Positions 13,825 through 21,798 of a stretch of 22,915 bases of DNA are shown here, piece by piece. The position numbers and the translations under genes are program-made. Where the stretch lies: IMG/VR virus record IMGVR_UViG_3300021138_000187, positions 1 through 22,915 of that record, one strand, 5' to 3'. How positions within the stretch are numbered: position 1 is the first letter of the stretch; every line of letters starts with the position of its first letter. The notes beneath the pieces are model-generated. The model searched no databases and was not told where the DNA came from. It was given only the letters and a program-made list of their open reading frames with translations. Source of the DNA: a virus.

Positions 13825-16800
13825 TTATGTAGCTGTAGATTGATAAATTGGAGCTCCGGCGCCAATATTAGAATAATTTGGCGTACTGCCTAAATTGTTG
13901 ATAATAGTATGCGAAGTGCTATTGGAAACAGTAGTATTCGTGGAAGATACAGCAGCGCCCCAACCTGTACCACCATGGTTCGCTACGAAAATTCCTGATA
14001 TACTTCCTATTTGGTAACCAGCTGCCGAATATTGCGCTTCTGTTTGAGGTAATAAACTTGATTCGTTATAACCCAAATTCACGTTCAATTTTGTCGCTGT
14101 TCCTGAAATAACAGTATTTGTCGTAATTGTTTGTGTTGTTTTCCATGGCCCCCAAACAGAACCAAATGGAGAAGAAGCAAACTGTTGCCAAGGAGTTGCA
14201 TTGTTTTGGGTTATATTAACGGCGGCTGTTTGGTTAATGTCGATATTATTATCAAAACAAGGAAGCAATATCATAGAACCGTTCCAAGCAAATGCAACGT
14301 GAGCGGCTGCTCTATATTTAGTTGCATAAGGTTGTGTGATAAATGAGACGCTTGTGTATGGCAGAGTAATTACTCTTCCAGTTTTCTGAACAGTAGAAGA
14401 TAAACCACTATTAAATTTGAGATAAACAACTTCTCTTGCAAATTTTGGTCTTGCTATGCTTTTGGTACTGTCGATAGCCACAGAATATTCTTGATTTGTT
14501 ACATCGCTGTAAGTAAAATCGTTAAATGGGTCAACGAATATTCCATTTTTAAATCTATTTAATCCGTTTTGATCGGTCACAGTTAAATTAGAAGCTTGTG
14601 ATTCGAGCAAAGATAAAGAAGTATAATATTCAAGATTAGTTATTCTTTGATCAAGTTTACCAATATCGGACATTGTGTAACCTCTATTTGTAACAATATT
14701 AGTTGTAATAGAGGTTGATACATCTCTTATCAAATTTTTAGTATTTTGATTTATTGTTTGGTCAGAAGTAATCTGATCATTTGTTAATGAAGGAAATGGC
14801 GGTATGTTGAAAACCGCGATAACCATTGCATTATCTGGGTAAAGAGGAGTTTGTGGATTTAATCTAGATACGCCTTCTTTAACCTTGATAGTATTATCTG
14901 GAGTGATCATTATAAGATCTTTTCTTGGCAGATACATAGTGTAATCTGCCTGGAAATTCGCTCCATAAGCAGGCGTATTTAATCCAGAGCCAGGTACAAG
15001 TAAAGATACTGTATTTGAAGGATTAACTGAAGCCAGAGCAACAGCTGTTGTAATTGATGCAGAAGTTGGATTGTTATTTCCATCATATGTCAAATTGCCA
15101 GTATCAGTGGCCGTTGATGTTGATGGTATTCTGAAGTCAACATAATCTCTTAAATATTTTTGATTACCCGCTGTGTCAACATAAAGAGGAATATCTTTTG
15201 TTTGCACTGCATTTGTATTTGCAGTATTTGCGTCATCAATTGGATAAGATTCAACAGTGAAAAATCCAATGCCTGGAGTATTGTTTGTTGAAAAATAATC
15301 CAACTGTACAAGCAAATATGGATAGGCTGTCTGAGAATATCCACCCTTTGGATATAGATACGCCAAACCATAATGGTCGTCTGTTTGACCAGTATCGTAT
15401 GTGAAACTTGTAGTTATGTTTGAACCTGATGTTGAATAAGTTGCAGTGGGCGAACCATAAATTGCAGTAACTCTACTTACATCACTAAATCCCAAACACC
15501 AAGGACCGAGAGGATTCGTTGTTGTATTAATTTTTACGAATCTATTTTTATTGAATACCTTCAAAGCAGGAGAAACACTAGTTCTCAATACATTATAAAA
15601 TACTTCTACGCCCATTGTGCTCTGTAATGTAACACCAGTGTTGATGCTGAAAGAGGTTGGGTTATTGATTGTAATGTAACTGCCATAACCGTTAATATTT
15701 CCGGTTATTGGAATCAATTTACCTGCCAGAAATGACTTATAATAAGTTTGACCAGAAGTATTAGATCCAAAAGGAGCGTCCACAGTCATAAGTGTACTGT
15801 TAGCAACGTTCATCACTGTTCTTACTGTTGAACCTACTTTAATCAAATCTCCGGGAGAAAATGAAGTCACGAAAGTAGTACTCGTACCAACAACATTGGC
15901 AGAAGTATTATAAATCTGAACAGTTCCAGTAAGAGCTGTTGAATCTACGTTGGCCGTTGAAATCAAAGAAAAAGTTTGTGAATCGGAAAACGCAAGAATA
16001 GAGCCGTTTGAAACACCATATGGCAAAATATCAGTTCCGCCAGGCGCCGAACTTGACAAAGTAATAGAAACAACGCCATTCGAATACATAGTTGAAGCGG
16101 CTTGTTTTCTATAAACATAAGAAGAATTGTTATTGTTGCTGGCATTTTTTAGTTTTTGCAAACCATTAACACCGAAAGAATACAGTTGGTCGTCGTAACC
16201 TGCTCCAACTATTCCATTAGAAATAACGTCTGCTATACCAGGAGTTGCTCCGTTATAATATAGCGACTGAACTTGATTTACATTATAACCATTACTCATG
16301 TTCACATTGAAAACGTGAATCAAATAAGTCGCATTATTGGCGCCCGGAGTTCCTGAGTTATAAGAAAAACATTTAATTGAAGCAGTTCCGATTATGGCAT
16401 TACTGTATGGAGCTACAGTTGCGAAATTTCTTTTTGTGACTGCTGATTGTGGTAAGTTTAAGAGCTGTACTGTTTGTGCTTGGTCGCAAGGAAAAGTTCC
16501 GGCAACTTCGTCGCAAACATAATATCCACCATAATTGAAAGTAATCTGTTGTTCGATATTAGTTTGTGTATCAACACCTCTACGCATGGTTACGTAGTTC
16601 GCTTTTACGAATCCAACAGGCTGGCCCTGAGCGTAACCGCTTCCCGGATTTACTTGACCGTAAAATGAATTGGCAGTTAAAATTGGCAGACCATTTCCTG
16701 ATGTATTAGTTACAGTTGTAATAGAAAATGGATTTGTTACATAATTTCCTGCCTCATCATAAGTTCTTGATGCGACTGCATTGCCAACAATAGAATATAG

Positions 16801-17697
16801 ATTTGCGGCAGAAGTTGACTTGCTGACTAGAGCATTATAATTATAATTGGCAATTGGATTGAACCCTGTTGTATTAGCAGCTGTTGCTGGGTCCAATGAA
16901 ACTAGTGTTGGAGATATTTTCAAACGATCGGCGCCAGGAGCGTTTTCGTTTGAATAGCCAAGAGCATTATCAAGTAATGAAGGATCTTGGTTATAAGTTA
17001 CGATTGATTCAAGACCCTGGAACCCAACAACATTATTCCCCGCTGCCACGCCATAAGCATTGACCAATCCAAAGGTTGGATTGATTACTTCGACGAAAGT
17101 TCCGTTAACGAAAATGACACCGCCAGAAACACTAATTCCGTGCGCATTACCAGTACTGGCAACATTAGCCGATGAGTTTGAATAAACATTGATAACAGCA
17201 ACTGTATCAGCAACATTGTTACCAGTTCTTGGAATTTTATAGAAAGTCAATTGGTCTGTGTTGGAAAATACCACAGAATTTGCAGTGCCAGTTCCCTGAT
17301 AATTGATATAAATTGCCGTTGGCATTGTATTGGGGTAGCTCGAAGCAAGACCCTGATTTGACAATAATACTCTGCCACTTAACCCACTAGTTGAACTTAC
17401 GCATTGAGTATTTGCCAAAGAAGAAACATTATAAGAAGAACCGTTAGATTGAAAATCTTGAAGAAATACATAAGGAACAATCGGTAGATCTGTTACTCCA
17501 CATCCAGAAACAATATCGCCGTTTTTAAACGCCCAGTTACCAAACTTTTCTATTTGATCCTGTAATATCGACTGAACTTGTGTTAGCTCGCGCGCCTGAA
17601 CAGCGACCGCTGGCTTAAATAGAACACGATAATACTGATTATTTGCATTAAAGTCATCGAAATAAGGACTTACATTAAGATCAGTTGTAATTGGCAT
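13825..17697 (-). CDS. Giant virion structural protein, DUF4815-type (1290 aa)
   Basis: Residues 1-65 carry the signature YFDDFNANNQYYRVLFKPA, then VAVQARELTQVQSILQDQIE and KFGNWAFKNG, characteristic of DUF4815 phage structural proteins (PF16075 in my memory). One ~65-residue TGTxTxF...GD module sits at ~585-650. Residues ~780-860 (YDTGQTDDHYGLAYLYPKGG, FTVESYPIDDAN, LRDYVDFRIP) and ~985-1060 (TMSDIGKLDQRITNLEYYTS, LNRFKNGIFVDPF) are further blocks seen in marine T4-like phage structural proteins. The C-terminal 60 residues are Asn/Ser/Thr-rich. GGGA lies before ATG 17697, just after the oxygenase stop. Location is probably the baseplate or proximal tail, where it may replace some T4 gp9-gp12 functions; this is inference. 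Confidence 0.75.
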   Translation of the reverse strand: MPITTDLNVSPYFDDFNANNQYYRVLFKPAVAVQARELTQVQSILQDQIEKFGNWAFKNGDIVSGCGVTDLPIVPYVFLQDFQSNGSSYNVSSLANTQCVSSTSGLSGRVLLSNQGLASSYPNTMPTAIYINYQGTGTANSVVFSNTDQLTFYKIPRTGNNVADTVAVINVYSNSSANVASTGNAHGISVSGGVIFVNGTFVEVINPTFGLVNAYGVAAGNNVVGFQGLESIVTYNQDPSLLDNALGYSNENAPGADRLKISPTLVSLDPATAANTTGFNPIANYNYNALVSKSTSAANLYSIVGNAVASRTYDEAGNYVTNPFSITTVTNTSGNGLPILTANSFYGQVNPGSGYAQGQPVGFVKANYVTMRRGVDTQTNIEQQITFNYGGYYVCDEVAGTFPCDQAQTVQLLNLPQSAVTKRNFATVAPYSNAIIGTASIKCFSYNSGTPGANNATYLIHVFNVNMSNGYNVNQVQSLYYNGATPGIADVISNGIVGAGYDDQLYSFGVNGLQKLKNASNNNNSSYVYRKQAASTMYSNGVVSITLSSSAPGGTDILPYGVSNGSILAFSDSQTFSLISTANVDSTALTGTVQIYNTSANVVGTSTTFVTSFSPGDLIKVGSTVRTVMNVANSTLMTVDAPFGSNTSGQTYYKSFLAGKLIPITGNINGYGSYITINNPTSFSINTGVTLQSTMGVEVFYNVLRTSVSPALKVFNKNRFVKINTTTNPLGPWCLGFSDVSRVTAIYGSPTATYSTSGSNITTSFTYDTGQTDDHYGLAYLYPKGGYSQTAYPYLLVQLDYFSTNNTPGIGFFTVESYPIDDANTANTNAVQTKDIPLYVDTAGNQKYLRDYVDFRIPSTSTATDTGNLTYDGNNNPTSASITTAVALASVNPSNTVSLLVPGSGLNTPAYGANFQADYTMYLPRKDLIMITPDNTIKVKEGVSRLNPQTPLYPDNAMVIAVFNIPPFPSLTNDQITSDQTINQNTKNLIRDVSTSITTNIVTNRGYTMSDIGKLDQRITNLEYYTSLSLLESQASNLTVTDQNGLNRFKNGIFVDPFNDFTYSDVTNQEYSVAIDSTKSIARPKFAREVVYLKFNSGLSSTVQKTGRVITLPYTSVSFITQPYATKYRAAAHVAFAWNGSMILLPCFDNNIDINQTAAVNITQNNATPWQQFASSPFGSVWGPWKTTQTITTNTVISGTATKLNVNLGYNESSLLPQTEAQYSAAGYQIGSISGIFVANHGGTGWGAAVSSTNTTVSNSTSHTIINNLGSTPNYSNIGAGAPIYQSTAT

Positions 17698-17715
17698 TAT
17701 TATTTCCCGTTTTTA

Positions 17716-18282
17716 TTATACTAAATCAAAATTTATTATGCATCTAAGGTTATTTTTTGGCTGGCTGCTACAATGGTATCGTTTACCATCAAAACAAACA
17801 AATCTACCTTTTTTTGGTGTTACTCTTTTATGTTCGACCAATTTAACATTATTAGAACCAGCTGGAGTATTTTCGGTAGTTTGTTCGTAAATTATAGTAT
17901 CACCATCGCTATCATTACAATAATAAATGCAAGCCAAATGATCTATGGGTAAATCAACATGTATGCCATTGTGTTCTTTAACGTATTTATCGTTCAATGG
18001 CAACTGTAAAAATGATCTAGTATAATGTATATCATTAATTTGCAAATTTAATTTTTTTATAAAATTATTTATTATTGGAACACAAAGTAGTTCATAAAAA
18101 TTAGATTGTATTCCTTCATTTGGATGCTTGAAAACTTGAACAAAACCGTGAGAAGGATATTTGCTAATTCCACCACTCACATCATTTAAAAAATTCCATT
18201 TTCCGGCCATAACATAATTAAAAATTTTATTTTGAAACTCAACGTCAATCAAATCATCAATAACAAAAGTTTCTTTCATCAT
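17716..18282 (-). CDS. 2-oxoglutarate/Fe(II)-dependent oxygenase (188 aa)
   Basis: The C-terminal half has the double-stranded beta-helix signature: H108 and D110 in GIHVDLP, distal H170 in GKRYHCS and R180 ten residues later in NNLRCIINFDLV. These give the HxD...H iron triad and the 2-oxoglutarate-binding Arg. The strand LACIYYCNDSDGDTIIYEQ (116-134) matches the YYLNxxxxGGxTxF region of prolyl-4-hydroxylase-like enzymes. The N-terminal half (FVIDDLID...) is the usual helical support. Such enzymes hydroxylate protein or small-molecule substrates; the target here is unknown. AGGA, overlapping the gp8 stop, precedes tandem ATGs at 18282 and 18279, and the second has better spacing. It lies between gp8 and the giant structural genes. 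All predicted catalytic residues are present, so it should be active. Confidence 0.88.
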   Translation of the reverse strand: MMKETFVIDDLIDVEFQNKIFNYVMAGKWNFLNDVSGGISKYPSHGFVQVFKHPNEGIQSNFYELLCVPIINNFIKKLNLQINDIHYTRSFLQLPLNDKYVKEHNGIHVDLPIDHLACIYYCNDSDGDTIIYEQTTENTPAGSNNVKLVEHKRVTPKKGRFVCFDGKRYHCSSQPKNNLRCIINFDLV

Positions 18283-18287
18283 ATATC

Positions 18288-19832
18288 CTATATTTGAATA
18301 ATCAATTTAAAAGCCTCAGTCTGTGCATTAGCGCGATTTACATTACTTATATTTTGATAATATAAAGGAATAATATCTCTCGCGTAAATTTGACCTTGTC
18401 CACTATTTATAGCTATAGAAGTAGTCAAAGAACTGTTTGTTGTACTTACAATTGTTTCATTATTGACGAAAAATTTATCACCAGTTAGATATATGACAGA
18501 AGAATTTGAAAAAGCAACTGTTCCAAGAGAACTACTAGTCACGCCTTCAACTTGACTTCCAACAGGAAAGGTTATTGCTGAAGATACGTTCGCATACAAA
18601 AGTTGATTAAATGTATTAGAAGAAAAATTAACTGAGCTTTTTGACCCATTCGCATTTAAAACATTTGGATTTTTAATAATGCCAATTTTATTGTAAAGAA
18701 CATTCGTTGGAATTGTGTTTGATTCTGAATTGATGAAATTGAAAGAAATAGCGTATCCTTTCATATTCAATTCAGCGGCTGGATTGCTCCCATGCCCGCC
18801 AGCTGGAGGAACAATAGCATAAGCATTCGCACCAACACCATAATGAGAATTACTTACAATAGAAACATTTGCTCTGGAAATATTAACGCCAGGATTAACA
18901 ACAACAATTTGCGAAATAGAATTTGATGTTGTATTAATTACTGAATAAGCTGAAGGATCAATTGAACCGTCAGTATCAAAAACAACTGACGGGGAAATGA
19001 TATATTGGCTTTGTGACGGAGTTATGTTTACGGTGTTTGGAGCTGAGTTTGTATAAACCCAATTACCTGAAGAATTAGAAACATAATTTTGAATATAAAA
19101 AAGTTGCGAAGAAGTTGGAGAGTTATTATTATAAACATAAATTGAATTATTGTTATAATAAGTGCTTACCGAATATGCATTTTGTTGAATTTGAATTACA
19201 CTACTATTCGCGAATTGTACATATCCTTGATGATATGTACTGTAACCTATACCACCATTCGATACAACCACAACGTCAATACCAGCATTATTTGAGGCAG
19301 ATGATGATATTAATGTGTTTGCATATACTGGAGCGTATTGATTAGTAGCGAAATTGTTATAATTTTCATTTGAAATTGAAGATATGTATCTCCAACCATA
19401 CCCATCCGATTTGTAAAACGTATTAGCTTGCAACTGATCTGGCTGTCTTGTGGAAGGACCGCCATTTGCATTGTTAATACATTTAAAAATAAGATAATCT
19501 CCACCAACAATGGATGGTGGAGTTATTACATAATATTGGCTATTTGCCAAATTAACGTTTGTATTATCATATTGTGTGTAATATGTATTAGGCGACCAAA
19601 TACTATTTAAAATAATTGGAGCAAAATTTGAATTGGCTAATTTTTTACCAAAAATAAATTGCCAATCATTAGTAAATGTTGTGTCATAATTATCTGTTGC
19701 AACCGTCGGAGTCCCATTTGTATACGCTATCGGATTTGAGGCGAAAGCGTAGTATTGTGAAACGTTGGCCGTAACATTATATACTAATTCATCAAATATT
19801 GCTTTTTTATAATTTGCGGAAATGTAACCCAT
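18288..19832 (-). CDS. 8: Baseplate wedge protein gp8-like, enlarged (514 aa)
   Basis: The layout follows T4 gp8. The N-terminal helix and FYxF-like YYAFASNP come first. NDWQFIFGKKLANSNFAPII, then WSPNTYYTQYDN (residues 56-90), precede YYVITPPS and DYLIFKCINNANGGPST (100-127). FYKSDGYGWRYISSIS (139-154) and FATNQYAPV (161-169) follow. Near the C-terminus VLYNKIGIIKNPN (378-390) corresponds to the T4 gp8 'ISIITNP' area, and NVNRANAQTEAFKLIIQI (497-514) to its 'DQTEEINILF' end. T4 gp8 is 334 residues; the extra length lies mainly at ~175-350 and ~390-480 as beta-rich Asn/Ser insertions including IGYSTY and GVGANAYA repeats. In T4, gp8 dimers join gp7, gp10, gp6 and gp53 in the baseplate wedge. 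It starts 3 nt after the preceding stop. Confidence 0.75.
   Translation of the reverse strand: MGYISANYKKAIFDELVYNVTANVSQYYAFASNPIAYTNGTPTVATDNYDTTFTNDWQFIFGKKLANSNFAPIILNSIWSPNTYYTQYDNTNVNLANSQYYVITPPSIVGGDYLIFKCINNANGGPSTRQPDQLQANTFYKSDGYGWRYISSISNENYNNFATNQYAPVYANTLISSSASNNAGIDVVVVSNGGIGYSTYHQGYVQFANSSVIQIQQNAYSVSTYYNNNSIYVYNNNSPTSSQLFYIQNYVSNSSGNWVYTNSAPNTVNITPSQSQYIISPSVVFDTDGSIDPSAYSVINTTSNSISQIVVVNPGVNISRANVSIVSNSHYGVGANAYAIVPPAGGHGSNPAAELNMKGYAISFNFINSESNTIPTNVLYNKIGIIKNPNVLNANGSKSSVNFSSNTFNQLLYANVSSAITFPVGSQVEGVTSSSLGTVAFSNSSVIYLTGDKFFVNNETIVSTTNSSLTTSIAINSGQGQIYARDIIPLYYQNISNVNRANAQTEAFKLIIQI
18404..18411 (-). promoter_or_regulatory. T4-type late promoter-like box (TATAAATA), internal to gp8
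   Basis: An exact minus-strand TATAAATA lies inside the 3' part of the gp8-like gene, 121 nt before the first ATG of the oxygenase. It could drive the oxygenase and downstream giant structural genes. It spans codons for Ala-Ile-Asn-Ser, and two or three matches are expected by chance in this window, so confidence is low. Confidence 0.25.
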
Positions 19833-19835
19833 AAA

Positions 19836-21785
19836 TTAAATCCCGATCGCAGTCCAAGTGATTAAAGCGTTGGCCGTGTTTGCTGTGATAATAGTAAATG
19901 CTGTGGCATTAATTGAATATACAGCAGGAGTATAAGTTCCACCCGCAGCATTAGTTGTTGCAGATAATGAGAAACAATTTGTTGTAAATGCAGCGCCAGT
20001 GGATGTTGCGAATGTAACAATCTGTGCTGTGCTGTTAACAGTTGCAGTTCCCCATTGCATCAATAAACCGTTAGTAATTCTCGAATAACCGTTTGCCAAT
20101 GCGGCTGCGTGAGCAACGTTTGACGTTCCCAAAGTAATAGTATTAGTTGAAACAGTAATATTGGAGTTTACGAAGGTGCCAGTCGTATTTGCAATAAACA
20201 CATTTGCTGATGCGTTGGAAATTACAACAGAAATTGGAGAAATATATACGTTTCCAGTTGGCGAAACTATCACATCAAAGGTTGAGTTGCCATAACCATA
20301 GTATGTTGAATTGCCTGAGAAAAAGTGTGTCGAATTAGAAAAAGTATTTACAGTAGAGTTACCGACAGAGAAAACGTTGGTAACAATGCTGTTGCCGTTT
20401 ACTGTCAAACCTGAGCTGTTGGCAATAACATATGTTCCGACATTTGCCGAAGTACTTGCATAGAAAGTAGCTGTATTTACCTGACCAGTAATGTTTATTG
20501 CAGCAGCGCCAATTAATGTAGAATTAGCGGTAAATGTAGCGCCAATAGAATAAGAAGCGGCGTTTACTGTTCCTGTTACATACAATCCAGTGGAGTTAGA
20601 AGCAATACCATTGGCATTAAATACGCTGGCATTAGCAACAACAACAGAACCAACTGTGAGAGCAAAAGCATTGATAGTTGCAATAGAGGTAACGTTCGCG
20701 CCAAAGTAACTGTTACCATTAACAGAAAGAGTATGAACAGGAGCGGTATTATTAATACCAATATTTCCAGTTGGAGTAATTCTCATTCTTTCGTTTGTAA
20801 TCAAAGTGCCATTGGTAAAAAAATTAACAAATCCGTTATTTGCTGTACCAATTGAAAGATTCGTATTGCCTGTGTAAAGATAACCGTCAGAAGCGCCGCC
20901 AATCGTCCAAAATGATTGAGAAAATGCGCTTCCGCTAATTCCCATATCAATAAAATTGTAACTATTTGAACCGTGAGAATCATAAGCGGCAAAATCAGAA
21001 GAAGCATTTGTCGCTAAAGTATTACCGTAGTTAACAACAACAGAATCAACGCTTGCGTTTGCTATTCCGGAAATTTGAGAAAACGTAGTAGTTCCTGATG
21101 TATTCTGATAGCCAACAACAGAATTAACAGTTGAATTACCAATAAACAGAGCTGAAGTATTAATAACTACGTTAGAACCAACATAAACTGAAGAAGTAGC
21201 ATTAATAACTGTTGTAAAAATACCAGAAGAATTGGATACTGTTGTCGTACCGACTGAAAGAGTGGCGGCATTAACAACATTAGCATAAACGCCGGAAGAA
21301 TTCGCCACAGTTGATGTGCCGACTGCGTAAGAAGCGGCGTTAATACCATTAGTAACAAGAACGCTGTTACCAATAACAACCGAATTAGCAACACCAATAC
21401 CGCCATTTACTACTAAAGCTCCTGTAGAAACGTTAGTAGATTGTGCATTAGAATATACTAGTATTTCAGTTTGATTAGTAAATATAACATCAGCCGAACC
21501 ATCTGGATCAATTATCAAATTGGCATTAGAACCAAACGGTGTGGAAATTGTATTGACGTATAAATTAGCTGTTACAGTTATATTATTAGACGCCAAAGCG
21601 TTGGTATATAAGTTGGCCGTAACGGTCATATTATTAGAGGCCACAACGTTATTAGTTGATAGCGTTGGCGTTAATGCAGAATAAAACTCACTAAAATTAT
21701 TTTGTATCTTTATCATCGCCGTGCGAATTGGATCGCCAGTTCCATCGTTCGCTATCGTTCCAACGTTTATTGTTTGTTGCGCCAT
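19836..21785 (-). CDS. Tail fibre protein with gp53-like C-terminal tip (649 aa)
   Basis: The N-terminus TINVGTIANDGTGDPIRTAM, IKIQNNFSEFY (5-35) is a widespread attachment motif in fibre and baseplate proteins of T4-like marine phages. The shaft (~50-240, 350-560) is built from 20-25-residue Asn/Ser/Thr/Val repeats (VGTSTVANSSGVYANVVNAA, IGNSTVNSVVG). A central block (~255-350) reads FAAYDSHGSNSYNFIDMG, YLYTGNTNLSIGTANNG and ERMRITPTGNIGINNTAPV. The last ~85 residues (YSRITNGLLMQWGTATVN ... CFSLSATTNAAGG ... LITWTAIGI) fit the gp53-like C-terminal domain of phage tail fibres, ending in the typical WIAIG-like tail. AAGGAA precedes ATG 21785. Location between a baseplate-type protein and gp8 suggests a baseplate-attached receptor-binding fibre. 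Confidence 0.8.
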   Translation of the reverse strand: MAQQTINVGTIANDGTGDPIRTAMIKIQNNFSEFYSALTPTLSTNNVVASNNMTVTANLYTNALASNNITVTANLYVNTISTPFGSNANLIIDPDGSADVIFTNQTEILVYSNAQSTNVSTGALVVNGGIGVANSVVIGNSVLVTNGINAASYAVGTSTVANSSGVYANVVNAATLSVGTTTVSNSSGIFTTVINATSSVYVGSNVVINTSALFIGNSTVNSVVGYQNTSGTTTFSQISGIANASVDSVVVNYGNTLATNASSDFAAYDSHGSNSYNFIDMGISGSAFSQSFWTIGGASDGYLYTGNTNLSIGTANNGFVNFFTNGTLITNERMRITPTGNIGINNTAPVHTLSVNGNSYFGANVTSIATINAFALTVGSVVVANASVFNANGIASNSTGLYVTGTVNAASYSIGATFTANSTLIGAAAINITGQVNTATFYASTSANVGTYVIANSSGLTVNGNSIVTNVFSVGNSTVNTFSNSTHFFSGNSTYYGYGNSTFDVIVSPTGNVYISPISVVISNASANVFIANTTGTFVNSNITVSTNTITLGTSNVAHAAALANGYSRITNGLLMQWGTATVNSTAQIVTFATSTGAAFTTNCFSLSATTNAAGGTYTPAVYSINATAFTIITANTANALITWTAIGI

Positions 21786-21798
21786 GTTTTACTGTTCC

